A stretch of 64,000 bases of DNA from the NCBI RefSeq assembly GCF_030709675.1, contig NZ_JAUZQD010000003.1:620001-684000 (forward strand), written 5' to 3'. Shown one piece after another: positions 1 through 8,197 of the stretch. The notes beneath the pieces were generated by a model. It was given only the letters and a program-made list of their open reading frames with translations, made no database searches and had not been told where the DNA came from. This DNA is from Symbioplanes lichenis (GTDB taxonomy: Bacteria; Actinomycetota; Actinomycetes; Mycobacteriales; Micromonosporaceae). Positions within the stretch are counted from its first letter, which is position 1. Each line of letters begins with the position of its first letter. A program made the position numbers and the translations under genes.

Positions 1-1
1 C

Positions 2-553
2 CGCGTGGTCGTCAACCCGTGTCACTCGGGCGGCGCCATCGAGATCTTCCTCCGGCCCGTCCTGCCCGCCCGGGTGGTGACGGTGGCGGGCTCGTCGCCG
101 ATCGCCGCGGCGGTCCGGGAGCTGGCGCTCTTCCTGGAATGGGAGGTGGGGTCCGCGTACTCCGGCGCCTCCGCGGCCGTGGTCGCCTCGCTCGGCTCCG
201 ACGACCATGCCGCCGTCCGGGCCGCCCTCGACGCCGAGGTCGGGCATGTCGCCCTGGTGGCGAGCCGGCGACGCGGGTCGGCGCTGGTCGAGGAGCTGGG
301 GCTGACGGCCGGGGAACGGGCGCGGGTGCACTTCCCGGCGGGGCTCGACATCGGGGCGCGTACCCCGCAGGAGATCGCCCTGTCCATCATGGCCTCCCTT
401 GTGGGGGTGCCGCGCGTGGCGGCCGTCGCGGCGCCGCGCACCGCTGTCGACCCGGTGTGCGGGATGACGGTCACTGTCGGTCCGGATGCGGTGGTCGCGG
501 GAGACCATTACTTCTGCTGTACGGGATGCCGCGACGCGTATGCCGCCCGATAG
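2..553 (+). CDS. XdhC/CoxI-family molybdenum hydroxylase maturation protein with C-terminal YHS domain (5' partial)
   Basis: The reading frame is open to the left edge, so the N-terminus lies outside the window. The visible part fits the C-terminal Rossmann half of XdhC/CoxI proteins, which help mature the sulfurated molybdenum cofactor of CO dehydrogenase or xanthine dehydrogenase. It contains the typical GARTPQEIALSIMA segment (around 355-395) that ends this fold. After a short linker comes a YHS-type metal-binding module: DPVCGM followed by FCCTGC near the C-terminus, with four cysteines suited to binding metal. The stop codon overlaps the start of the downstream AAA ATPase gene, so the two are probably translationally coupled. 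The family assignment is firm; whether the substrate enzyme is CODH or another hydroxylase depends on genes outside the window. Confidence 0.85.
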   Translation, partial: RVVVNPCHSGGAIEIFLRPVLPARVVTVAGSSPIAAAVRELALFLEWEVGSAYSGASAAVVASLGSDDHAAVRAALDAEVGHVALVASRRRGSALVEELGLTAGERARVHFPAGLDIGARTPQEIALSIMASLVGVPRVAAVAAPRTAVDPVCGMTVTVGPDAVVAGDHYFCCTGCRDAYAAR

Positions 554-1391
554 CTCGTCGGATCTGCGGCGCCGGCTCGATGCCGTGGGTTACCTGGCGG
601 ACGACGGGCTCGCCATGGCCGCGTTCCTGGCGGTGCGGCTCGGGCGGCCGCTGCTGCTCGAAGGCGAGCCGGGCGTCGGGAAGACCGCGGCGGCCAAGGC
701 CCTCGCCGGCGCGCTCGGCACCGTGCTCATCCGGCTGCAGTGCTACGACGGGCTCGGCGTCGCGGAGGCGCTCTACGAGTGGAACCACCAGCGCCAGCTC
801 CTCGCCGTCCGCTCGCCCTCGGTGAGCGACCTGTTCACGGAGGAGTTCCTGATCGAACGGGCGGTGCTGCGGGCCGTACGCCATCCGGGCCCCACGCCGC
901 CCGTGCTGCTCATCGACGAGATCGACCGCGCCGACGACGAGTTCGAGGCGCTGCTGTTCGAGTTTCTCGGGGAAGCCGCGGTGACCGTGCCGGAGCTGGG
1001 CACCTTCACGGCCGCGCAGCCGCCCCTCGTGGTCCTCACCTCCAACCGCAGCCGCGACCTGCACGACGCGCTGCGCCGCCGCTGCCTCTACCACTGGATC
1101 GACTACCCGGCGCCGGCGCGGGTGGCCGAGATCGTCCGCCGCACGGTGCCGGGCGCCTCGGAACCGCTGATCGGCGCGGCCGGTGACTTCGTCGGGCGGG
1201 TACGCGCGCTGAGCCTCGACAAGGCGCCCGGGCTGGCCGAGACCATCGACTGGGTTGCCGCGCTGACTGTGCTCGGCGTCACCGACCTGCTCGCGCCCGA
1301 GGTGCCGGCCACCCTCGGCGCCCTCGTCAAGACCCCGGACGACCTCGCCCTCGTCACCGCTCTCGGAAGGCCTGGCCATGAAGATCGTTAA
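540..1391 (+). CDS. MoxR/CoxD-like AAA+ ATPase
   Basis: A 283-residue MoxR-class AAA+ ATPase. Walker A is GEPGVGKTAAAK near residue 44, Walker B is VLLIDEIDRAD near residue 125, and sensor 1 is VVLTSNRSRDL followed by the arginine-finger region DALRRRCLYHW. In Oligotropha CoxD, a homologue of this class acts as an unfoldase/chaperone that helps install the Cu-S-Mo active site of CO dehydrogenase. I place the start at ATG 540, which overlaps the stop of the XdhC-like gene by 14 bases; an in-frame extension to 486 would lie wholly inside the upstream gene. The gene overlaps coxG downstream, so xdhC-coxD-coxG read as one operon. With the VWA protein at 3636 it forms the usual MoxR plus VWA pair. 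Confidence 0.88.
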   Translation: MPPDSSSDLRRRLDAVGYLADDGLAMAAFLAVRLGRPLLLEGEPGVGKTAAAKALAGALGTVLIRLQCYDGLGVAEALYEWNHQRQLLAVRSPSVSDLFTEEFLIERAVLRAVRHPGPTPPVLLIDEIDRADDEFEALLFEFLGEAAVTVPELGTFTAAQPPLVVLTSNRSRDLHDALRRRCLYHWIDYPAPARVAEIVRRTVPGASEPLIGAAGDFVGRVRALSLDKAPGLAETIDWVAALTVLGVTDLLAPEVPATLGALVKTPDDLALVTALGRPGHEDR

Positions 1392-2001
1392 CGAGTTCAC
1401 GGTGCACACGCCGGTCGCCCGGGCCTGGGAGGTGCTGACCGACCTGGCCGGCATCGCCCCGTGCCTGCCCGGCGCGCGGCTGACCGGAGTGGACGGCGAC
1501 ACGTACCAGGGCCGGGTGAAGGTCAAGGTCGGGCCGGTCGTCTCCGACTTCGCCGGCACGGCCCGCTTCGTCGAGAAGGACGCCGGGGCCCACCGCGCGG
1601 TCATCGACGCCAAGGGCCGCGACGCCCGGACCTCGGGCAACGCGAGCGCGACGGTGATCGCGGCGCTGCGGCCCGAGGGCGACAGCACGGTCGTCAGCGT
1701 CGACACGGACCTGCGGATCTCGGGGAAGCTGGCCCAGTTCGGCAGCAGCATGATCAAGGAGGTGTCGGGCAAGCTGCTGGCCGAGTTCGTCACCAACCTC
1801 GAAGCCAAGCTGGCCGCCGATTCGCCCGCGCCTGCCCCCGAACCCGCCTCTTCTCCCGCACCGGTTTCCTTGCCCGGGACGGACGGCGACGCACTCGATC
1901 TCGTGCAGTTCGCGGGCGGCTCGGTCGTCCGGCGCCTCGTCCCCGTCGCCGCCGGACTGGTGGTCGCGGCGGCGGTCATCGTCTGGCTGGCCCGGCGCTG
2001 A
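1378..2001 (+). CDS. CoxG family protein (SRPBCC domain) with C-terminal membrane anchor
   Basis: A 207-residue protein whose first ~150 residues are a SRPBCC/Bet v 1-like domain of the CoxG type, beginning MKIVNEFTVHTPVARAW and containing the LPGARLTG segment common to the family. A Pro/Ala/Ser-rich linker (about 150-170) leads to a single hydrophobic helix (AAGLVVAAAVIVWLA) and two terminal arginines, a tail anchor with its N-terminal domain in the cytoplasm. CoxG has been linked to membrane attachment of CO dehydrogenase, and homologues have been reported to bind menaquinone and deliver it to the enzyme. The ATG lies 14 bases inside the preceding ATPase gene. The next gene is convergent after only 21 bases, so the operon ends here. 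Confidence 0.85.
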   Translation: MKIVNEFTVHTPVARAWEVLTDLAGIAPCLPGARLTGVDGDTYQGRVKVKVGPVVSDFAGTARFVEKDAGAHRAVIDAKGRDARTSGNASATVIAALRPEGDSTVVSVDTDLRISGKLAQFGSSMIKEVSGKLLAEFVTNLEAKLAADSPAPAPEPASSPAPVSLPGTDGDALDLVQFAGGSVVRRLVPVAAGLVVAAAVIVWLARR

Positions 2002-2022
2002 ACGCGACGGATGGCTCGCTCC

Positions 2023-2982
2023 TCAGCCGGTCTTCTCCGCCGGCGCGGTGAAGCTGGGCTCGGCCGCCGCCAGCCGGGGGACCGCCACGCCGAGCCGGCG
2101 CGCTTCCGCCAGCGTGTCCCGGCCGATGGCGCGCAGCTCCTCGGGATTGGCGTGCGCCTCCAGCACCAGCCGCACCGGTGCGAAGCGGCGGACCACCCAC
2201 GGCAGCACCCGCGCCGTCAGCCCCGCGGGCACCCGGAGCGGCAGCACGTCGCTTCGATGCCGTCGCAGGTCGATGCCGCGCGCCTCCACGAGCGGCAGGA
2301 GTTCGCGGATGGCGAGCACCGCCTCGCGTACGGCGGCGGGCTTTCCCATCAGGGCGGACAGCGACCCGAGCCGCAGGCTCTGCGTGTGCAGGCCGGCGTT
2401 CTGGACGAAGTGGAGCCACAGCCAGCCCCGGAAGTCCTGCTGTTCGCTCAGCCTGAAGCCGGCCCCGCGGAGGAGCTCGCGCACGGCCCGTTCGCGTTCG
2501 GTCGGCGGCCCGTCGAGGGTGCCGACGAAGACGACGGGCAGCAGGGAGGCGCGCAGCACTCCGTCGTCGCCGAAGCCGCCGCCGGCGCCGGGGAAGCCCC
2601 AGGCGACCTGTCCGGCGGGCAGCGCGGCGACCGCGTCGGCCGGCTCGACCCACAGGTTGTTGAAGACGAGCACCGTGGCCTTGCTCACCCGCGGTCCCAG
2701 GAAGGCGACCGCCTCCGCGAAGTGATAATGCTGCACGCTCAGCACGATCAGGTCGAAGTCGTGGTCCGGCTCCAGCGACTCCCGGCAGCGCACCGGCCAC
2801 GACTCGGCGACGCGCTCGCCGCGCAGCTTGCGCCGGGTGTCGAGGATCTCCAGATCGATTGCTTCCCCGTACGCCGCCGAGCGGCCCGGCCGCACGTAGA
2901 ACTCGACCTCGTGTCCGGCTCGCGCCAGGGCCCACCCGTACGCGGCGGCGATCACGCCCCGGCCGAACATCAGGATCTTCAT
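2023..2982 (-). CDS. Ketopantoate reductase-like (ApbA/PanE family) oxidoreductase
   Basis: A 319-residue protein with an N-terminal Rossmann fold (MKILMFGRGVIAAAYG, glycine-rich loop GRGVIAAAYG in place of the usual GxGxxG) and an all-helical C-terminal domain typical of ApbA/PanE. True PanE reduces 2-dehydropantoate with NADPH in pantothenate biosynthesis. This one is a divergent paralogue and lies next to a TetR regulator, so a different 2-oxoacid or xenobiotic substrate is likely. ATG 2982 is chosen because GGGGAG lies four bases upstream; an ATG at 2994 is possible. It is divergent from the TetR gene at 3067, with palindromic sites between them, so the TetR protein probably controls it. 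Confidence 0.75.
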   Translation of the reverse strand: MKILMFGRGVIAAAYGWALARAGHEVEFYVRPGRSAAYGEAIDLEILDTRRKLRGERVAESWPVRCRESLEPDHDFDLIVLSVQHYHFAEAVAFLGPRVSKATVLVFNNLWVEPADAVAALPAGQVAWGFPGAGGGFGDDGVLRASLLPVVFVGTLDGPPTERERAVRELLRGAGFRLSEQQDFRGWLWLHFVQNAGLHTQSLRLGSLSALMGKPAAVREAVLAIRELLPLVEARGIDLRRHRSDVLPLRVPAGLTARVLPWVVRRFAPVRLVLEAHANPEELRAIGRDTLAEARRLGVAVPRLAAAEPSFTAPAEKTG

Positions 2983-3004
2983 GGCGCTCCCCATGGCCTA
3001 CAAT

Positions 3005-3019
3005 CGGAGGCTGTCTCCA
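3005..3019. promoter_or_regulatory. Probable TetR operator, copy 1
   Basis: CGGAGGCTGTCTCCA is an imperfect 15-bp palindrome centred at 3012. It matches the perfect copy centred at 3038 at all but two positions. It lies in the 84-bp gap between the divergent ketopantoate reductase-like and TetR genes, close to the start of the reductase gene. Inferred binding site of the adjacent TetR protein. Confidence 0.6.
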
Positions 3020-3030
3020 TTTCCAAAATA

Positions 3031-3045
3031 TGGAGACTGTCTCCA
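3031..3045. promoter_or_regulatory. Probable TetR operator, copy 2 (perfect palindrome)
   Basis: TGGAGACTGTCTCCA is a perfect palindrome with 7-bp arms and one central base. Its centre is 26 bp from copy 1, so two dimers could bind at roughly 2.5 turns. It ends 21 bases before the TetR start codon, in a position suited to autorepression and to repression of the divergent gene. Confidence 0.7.
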
Positions 3046-3066
3046 CTTGTCAACGTGAGGTTCCGC

Positions 3067-3639
3067 GTGAGTCCTGAGAAGCCGTTGCGCGCCGACGCCC
3101 GGCGCAACCGTGAAGCCCTGGTCGCCAAGGCGCGCGAGATCTTCGCCGCGGGCGACTTCGATCTGCGCTTCGACGACTTCGCCAAGCTGGCCGGCGTGGG
3201 CACGGGCACGCTCTACCGGCACTTCCCGACCCGCGAGGCCCTGGCCGAGGCGGTCTATCGCGAGGAGCTGACGGCGATGGTCGCCCGGGCCGGCGAGCTC
3301 CGGAAGACGCACCCGCCCGCGGAGGCGCTGGCGGCGTTCCTGCGCGGCGTCGTGGACCTCATGTACTCCCACCAGGGGCTCGCCCGCACACTCGCCACGC
3401 TCATGTCCCCGCAGGTCGACGTGCTGGCCGAGGGCGACCAGACGCTGGGACGGGCCGTCGCCGAGCTGATGACCGCCGCCGCCGAGGCCGGTGCCATCCG
3501 CGCCGACGTGGGGGCCGGCGCCGTGATGCTGGCGGTGCAGGGCATCTGCACGACCGCCGAGCATCCGAGCAGCCGCGCCGACGCCGACGACATCATCACT
3601 GTCGTCCTCGACGGCCTGCGGAGGGAAGCGGCGCCATGA
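3067..3639 (+). CDS. TetR/AcrR-family transcriptional repressor
   Basis: A 190-residue regulator with an N-terminal HTH: RRNREALVAKAREIFA leads to FAKLAGVGTGTLYRHF, the usual TetR recognition helix with the tyrosine-arginine-histidine-phenylalanine end. The C-terminal all-helical part is the ligand and dimer domain. The start is taken as GTG 3067, six bases after GTGAGG; GTG 3055 is an in-frame alternative that would itself be the Shine-Dalgarno. Two palindromes upstream (3005-3045) are its likely operators. The stop codon overlaps the start of the CoxE-like gene (ATGA), so the regulator and CoxE are co-translated. The ligand is unknown; the most obvious target is the divergent reductase gene. 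Confidence 0.85.
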   Translation: MSPEKPLRADARRNREALVAKAREIFAAGDFDLRFDDFAKLAGVGTGTLYRHFPTREALAEAVYREELTAMVARAGELRKTHPPAEALAAFLRGVVDLMYSHQGLARTLATLMSPQVDVLAEGDQTLGRAVAELMTAAAEAGAIRADVGAGAVMLAVQGICTTAEHPSSRADADDIITVVLDGLRREAAP

Positions 3640-4811
3640 TCCCGCGGGGCGTCGATCGGGCGGCTTTCGCGGTGGCGCTGGCCGAGCGCTCACGGCAGGC
3701 CGGAGTCGTGAGTGGAGTCACCGCGGCGGGCGATCTGACGGCGGCCCTGGGTGTGACGCGGCCGGCGACGTGGGACGACCTGTACTGGGTGTGCCGCGTC
3801 ACCCTGGTGAGCCGGCGGGCGGATCTGACCGCCTTCGACCGATTGTTCGCGGGGCTGAGGGAAGAGGCGGCGCGCCCGGCCGGTGCGGCTGCCGCCACGG
3901 GCGCTTTCGTGCGGCTTCCGGCGGCTGACGGCGTACGGGATCAGGGGGGTCTGCCCTGGGCCACGCGCCCGGCGGTGGTCGCCGCGGCGGACCGGGCCGA
4001 CGGGAAGCCCGCGGTGCCCCGGTTGCGGGCCAGTGTGGGGGAGGCGGCGGCGGACCGGCCCTTCGCGGAGTGGGCGCCGGGGGAGCTCGAGGCGCGGCTG
4101 CGGGAGGCGGTGTGGCCGCTGCGGCGCTCGCGACGGGTGACGTACGACACGAGCGGGCGCGGGATCGCTCTGCGGGAGACGTTGCGGCGGGCCCGGCGTA
4201 CGGGCGGGGAGCCGATCGAACTCGTCCGGCGGCGACCGGTGCGGCGGCCGCGCCGGGTCGTGCTGCTGTGCGACGTGAGCCGGTCGATGCAGGCGCAGGC
4301 CGAGGCGTACCTGGCGCTGGTGCGGGCCGTGGCGACGGTGGCCGACGCGGAGGTGTTCGCGTTCGCGACCCGGTTGACGCGGCTGACGCCGGTGCTGCGC
4401 GACGCGGGGCCGGCCGAGGCCGTACGGCGGGCGAGTGAGCTGGTCACGGACCGGTTCGGCGGGACGCGGATCGCCGGGTCGGTGCGCGCGCTGCTCACGT
4501 CGCATCACGGCGAGTCGGCGCGCGGGGCGGTGGTGGTGATCGGCTCCGACGGCTGGGACGGTGATCCGCCGCACGAACTGGGGCCGGCGCTGGCGCGGCT
4601 GCGGCGGCGCGCGTACCGGATCGTGTGGCTCAACCCACGGGCCGGCGCTGCCGGCTTCGCCCCCCGGACCGGCGCGATGGCCGCCGCCCTGCCCTACTGC
4701 GATGCCCTGCTGCCCGCGGCGACTTACGCGGACCTGGTGGCCGCGATCCCCGAGCTGGTGATCAGCTCCACAGTGTCACGTGCACGCTGGGTCTTCAGCT
4801 CCACAGCGTGA
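3636..4811 (+). CDS. CoxE-like VWA domain protein
   Basis: A 391-residue protein of the CoxE family. The C-terminal half is a von Willebrand A domain with MIDAS sequence CDVSRSM (DxSxS) near residue 215, a later threonine in GGTRIAG and an aspartate in SDGWDGD. CoxE works with the MoxR ATPase CoxD in maturing the CO dehydrogenase active site. Its start overlaps the TetR stop. The 3' end is unusual: it runs through a 33-bp tandem duplication (4763-4828) that adds eleven residues just before the end, and it overlaps the convergent LysR gene by 17 bases. Without the duplication the protein would end ISSTA. The extension is probably neutral, because the VWA fold is complete before it. Confidence 0.82.
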   Translation: MIPRGVDRAAFAVALAERSRQAGVVSGVTAAGDLTAALGVTRPATWDDLYWVCRVTLVSRRADLTAFDRLFAGLREEAARPAGAAAATGAFVRLPAADGVRDQGGLPWATRPAVVAAADRADGKPAVPRLRASVGEAAADRPFAEWAPGELEARLREAVWPLRRSRRVTYDTSGRGIALRETLRRARRTGGEPIELVRRRPVRRPRRVVLLCDVSRSMQAQAEAYLALVRAVATVADAEVFAFATRLTRLTPVLRDAGPAEAVRRASELVTDRFGGTRIAGSVRALLTSHHGESARGAVVVIGSDGWDGDPPHELGPALARLRRRAYRIVWLNPRAGAAGFAPRTGAMAAALPYCDALLPAATYADLVAAIPELVISSTVSRARWVFSSTA

Positions 4812-4828
4812 CGTGCACGCTGGGTTTG
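4763..4828. repeat. 33-bp tandem duplication at a convergent gene junction
   Basis: Two adjacent 33-bp units (4763-4795 and 4796-4828) begin CAGCTCCACAG and share the run ACGTGCACGCTGGGT, differing at only a few positions. The unit is eleven codons long, so both the CoxE-like and the LysR frames stay open. CoxE gains eleven residues; LysR stops at the unit junction, as it would have without the copy. Confidence 0.9.
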
Positions 4829-5754
4829 AAGTGGCCGGCGGTGACGCCGGCGCCGCGCATCATCGCCTGGATCGCGCGCGGCGTCGCGGTGAAGCGGCTC
4901 AGCTCCGCGGCCGGCGAGGTGCCCGGCTCGGCCAGGAAGAGCGAGTGCCACACCGCGTCGGACGACACCTGCGGCCCGGTGACGTGCACCAGATGCCCGT
5001 GCGCGACGTCCTGCGCGATCGTGAACGACAGCGCCGCCGCCACGCCCTTGCCCCGCTTGGCCTCCTCGAGCGCCGCCGCGTGACTTTGAAAGATCTGCTG
5101 ACGCTCCTCGGGGATGCCGAGGCGGCGGAGCATGGCGGGAATCACGCCGGTCGCTGCGGCCGCGGACGGGCCCAGCAGCCACGTCTGCTCGCGCAGCCGT
5201 GGCGCGCCGGCGGGCACCCCGGCCAGCGGATGCTGCGGCGCCACGGTCAGCACGACCCGGCAATTCAGGACAGGACGGCTGGTCAGGGCCGGATCGCGAC
5301 CGCCGGCGAGCGGGTGGGCACCCAGGGCGATGTCGACGGTACGGGACATCAGCAGCGACTCGAACTGCTCCGGCGCCCGGACGCTCAGCTCCACGTCGAG
5401 ATCCGCCGCCCGTTTGGCGAACGCCTCGAGCAGCCCCGGGGCGGCGTGCTCGGCGAAGAGGCTCGACGCCGCCACGCGCAGCAGCCGCCGGCCCCGGCCC
5501 GCCGCGCTGACCTCGAGCACCGTACGGTCCTGGAGCCCCAGCAGCTCCGTCGCGCGGCTCGCCAGGCGCAGTCCGCCCGGGGTGAAGGCGAGCCCCGCCG
5601 CCGTCCGCGCGAAGAGGCGGTCGCCCAGCTCCCGCCGCAACTGTCCGATGTGCAGCGACACGGCCGCCTCCGACACGCCGAGCTGGGCGGCGGCGCGCTT
5701 GACCGACCCCTGGCGTACGACCGTCGAGAACGCCCGGAGCTGCGCCGGGGTCAT
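4795..5754 (-). CDS. LysR-family transcriptional regulator
   Basis: A 319-residue LysR-type regulator. The N-terminal winged HTH covers residues 1-60 (QLRAFSTVVRQGSVKRAAAQ, then LGVSEAAVSLHIGQLRREL), followed by the two-lobed periplasmic-binding-like effector domain. Its position at the end of a CoxD/CoxG/CoxE cluster fits a pathway regulator such as CutR, the LysR protein needed for CO dehydrogenase expression in mycobacteria; this functional match is inferred from context only. The 3' end overlaps the convergent CoxE-like gene and lies at the junction of the 33-bp duplication. The gene is divergent from the kinase gene across a 230-bp gap. Confidence 0.85.
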   Translation of the reverse strand: MTPAQLRAFSTVVRQGSVKRAAAQLGVSEAAVSLHIGQLRRELGDRLFARTAAGLAFTPGGLRLASRATELLGLQDRTVLEVSAAGRGRRLLRVAASSLFAEHAAPGLLEAFAKRAADLDVELSVRAPEQFESLLMSRTVDIALGAHPLAGGRDPALTSRPVLNCRVVLTVAPQHPLAGVPAGAPRLREQTWLLGPSAAAATGVIPAMLRRLGIPEERQQIFQSHAAALEEAKRGKGVAAALSFTIAQDVAHGHLVHVTGPQVSSDAVWHSLFLAEPGTSPAAELSRFTATPRAIQAMMRGAGVTAGHFKPSVHVTLWS

Positions 5755-5984
5755 GAGCGCGTACCCATGCCGGGAATCTATCGCGCCCGGGGCATCGGCG
5801 GCGGCCGATCGAGCAAGCTTTTGCGGCCCCTGCTCGGTGACGGTTGGGCGGCAACCGGCGGACGGGTCTTCGCCGGGGTGACAGCGCCCTATAGGGTGCC
5901 TTCCTGTCGGGGGTGTTGCATCGTGCGCGCAGGCGTGCGAGGTCGGGCGGCAGGCGAGCCGCCATGGGGGTGTGGGAGCGGCGC

Positions 5985-7733
5985 ATGGCGGAGGAGCGGA
6001 GCACCCCGCTGCGCCCGCGTGACCCGCGCAGCCTGGGGCAGTACGAGCTCGTCGGGCGGCTCGGCGAGGGCGGCATGGGCACGGTCTACCTGGCCCGGTC
6101 GGGCGGCGGCACCCTGGTCGCCGTCAAGATGATCCGCGCCGACCTGGCCCACGACGACGAGTTCCGCCGGCGGTTCCGCAGCGAGGTCGAGCGCGTACGC
6201 CAGGTGCCGCCCTTCTGCACCGCCGAGGTCCTCGACGCCGACCCCGACCACGAGCACCCCTACCTCGTCGTCGAGTACGTCGACGGGCCCAGCCTGGCCG
6301 ACGTGGTCGAGGAACGCGGCCCGCTCACCAGCGCCAACCTGCACAGCGTCGCGATCGGCGTGGCCACGGCCCTCACCGCCATCCACGGCGCCGGCATCAT
6401 CCACCGCGACCTCAAGCCACGCAACGTGCTGCTCGCCCCGGGCAGCCCGAAGGTGATCGACTTCGGCATCGCCCGGGCCATGGAGGGCGCCACCGGGCAC
6501 ACGGCGGCCGACCAGATGGTGGGCACGGTCGCCTACATGGCGCCCGAGCGCTTCGACGACGCGCTCCTGCTCACCCCGGCGGCGGACGTCTTCGCGTGGG
6601 GCGGGGTCGTGGCGTTCGCGGGCACCGGGCGTACCCCCTTCAACGCCGGCTCCCCACCCGCGACCGCCGCCCGCATCCTGACCGGCCAGCCCGACCTCTC
6701 GGGTCTCGGCGGCCCCCTGCGCGACCTGGTCGCCCACGCGCTGGAGAAGAACCCGGCGCACCGGCCCACCGCCCGCGAGCTGCTCGACCTGCTCGTCACC
6801 GGCCCCCAGGACTCCGGCTCCAGCCCCGCCGCCGCGGCCCTCGCCCACCAGCCCGGCCTGCGCGTCGCCGCCGCCGAGGCCCAGGCCGCGACCGAGCACC
6901 ACACCGGCCGCCAGGTCACCGCCCTGGCCCCCGCGCGCGAGCTCGTCGGCTACAGCGAGGACTCGATCGTCACCCACCCGCTGCCCGACGGCCCGGCCCT
7001 GCCGCCGTCCCCCTTCGGCCGCGACCCGCACCCCCGCCGCCCCTGGGTCCTGCCCCTCGCCGTCGCCCTGCTCGTCATGTCCCTCCTCGCCGTCGGCGGC
7101 GTCGTCCTCTCCTTCTGGAGCGGCACCGACCCCACCGGCGGCTACACGGGCAGCAGCCCGGTCACCGACCCATTCCTGCGCGACGCCCTCTCCGGCCCCC
7201 GCCTCTGGCAGGAGTCGCAGGACAAGGACGAACAGGCCGGCTGCACCTTCGACGACAACCTCGGCGCCCTCGTGGTCCGCCGCGAGACCAGCGGCGTCTA
7301 CCGCTGCCGGGGCCCCGCCGACGCCGAACCCGACGACATCCAGGCCGACGTCGACATCCGCCTCCTCACCAAGGACAGCTGCGCCGCCGTCTGGATGCGC
7401 TTCGAGGACAACCGCGGCTACCAGGTACGTTTCTGCGAGCGCAACGTCTACGTCAGCACCCACAAGGGCCCCAGGATCGACGTCCTCCGCACCTTCCCGC
7501 TGGACGACGCCCCCATCACGATCGGCGCCCCGCCGACCAGCATCTCCGTCACCGCCGCCGGCTCCACCCTCGAAGTGCTCCGCGACGGCGCCACGATCGG
7601 CACCGTCGAGCTCACCGACCCGGACATCGCGGGCGGTCAGGTCGTGCTCGGCATCTTCACCGAGCGCTACGCCAAGAACCGGGGGCCGTACGAAGTGGCT
7701 TTCAGCGACATCGCCCTCTGGCACCTCGCCTGA
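5985..7733 (+). CDS. Membrane Ser/Thr protein kinase with extracellular LamG-like sensor domain
   Basis: A 582-residue PknB-class kinase. The Gly-rich loop is GEGGMGTV (about residue 27), the ATP lysine is in VAVKMI (about 48), the catalytic loop is IIHRDLKPRNVLL, and the activation segment starts DFGIARAM and ends GTVAYMAPE. A Pro/Ala-rich linker leads to one transmembrane helix (LPLAVALLVMSLLAVGGVV, around residue 345). The outside domain of about 200 residues has the beta-rich pattern of a LamG/DUF1080-like lectin fold (VWMRFEDNRGYQVRFCERN) rather than PASTA repeats, so it may sense a carbohydrate or cell-wall fragment. ATG 5985 is preferred because GGGAG lies six bases upstream; in-frame starts at 5913 and 5964 exist. 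A 9-bp inverted repeat (7809-7817/7838-7846) follows the gene. Confidence 0.85.
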   Translation: MAEERSTPLRPRDPRSLGQYELVGRLGEGGMGTVYLARSGGGTLVAVKMIRADLAHDDEFRRRFRSEVERVRQVPPFCTAEVLDADPDHEHPYLVVEYVDGPSLADVVEERGPLTSANLHSVAIGVATALTAIHGAGIIHRDLKPRNVLLAPGSPKVIDFGIARAMEGATGHTAADQMVGTVAYMAPERFDDALLLTPAADVFAWGGVVAFAGTGRTPFNAGSPPATAARILTGQPDLSGLGGPLRDLVAHALEKNPAHRPTARELLDLLVTGPQDSGSSPAAAALAHQPGLRVAAAEAQAATEHHTGRQVTALAPARELVGYSEDSIVTHPLPDGPALPPSPFGRDPHPRRPWVLPLAVALLVMSLLAVGGVVLSFWSGTDPTGGYTGSSPVTDPFLRDALSGPRLWQESQDKDEQAGCTFDDNLGALVVRRETSGVYRCRGPADAEPDDIQADVDIRLLTKDSCAAVWMRFEDNRGYQVRFCERNVYVSTHKGPRIDVLRTFPLDDAPITIGAPPTSISVTAAGSTLEVLRDGATIGTVELTDPDIAGGQVVLGIFTERYAKNRGPYEVAFSDIALWHLA

Positions 7734-8197
7734 CCCGCAATCGACCCTTCCGTGCGTCTCGTCTCCGGCGGCGACGCTTGGTGGGTAGTTTGTTCGTCTC
7801 CTACCGACCACATTCGGGACTGGTGATAGCGCACTCGCCGAATGTGCCCCTTCTCTTCGCCGCTGTCCGGTTCACGTCGCCGAGACGCTCGCGCATCCCC
7901 GTGGAGAAGCGCAGATCGGGCGACGGCCGGTTCCGGTTCTCGGCGCGCAGGCTGATCTCCGGGCGGCTGTCCGGCTTTTCCCCGACCGGAGCTCTCGGCC
8001 AGGCTCTGGCCGTAGTGGCGTGACGTCAGGTGACGGTGGGCCCAGCCGTTGGCTCCGATCCCGCACGAGTTCGCCGGCGTTGCCGTCCCCGCGAACGGCC
8101 GAAGCCCGGCCCGCGAGCGGCGTGCCGGGCTTCGATCGGTCGTGCTGAGCTGCTGCTGTGGGGTTGTGCTGCGTGTCTGGTCGTATGCCGGCGGGAA
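7734..8197. other. 464-bp non-coding gap between convergent kinase and tex genes
   Basis: No supported gene. It holds a perfect 9-bp inverted repeat, CACATTCGG/CCGAATGTG, at 7809-7817 and 7838-7846 (20-base spacer), and the tex-side hairpin at 8101-8133. The middle part (7850-8100) shows nothing I can interpret. Confidence 0.6.
8101..8133 (-). terminator. Hairpin terminator candidate of tex
   Basis: Perfect 10-bp stem GAAGCCCGGC/GCCGGGCTTC with a 13-base loop, 65 bases beyond the tex stop codon. There is no U-tract, as is common for actinobacterial terminators. Confidence 0.6.
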
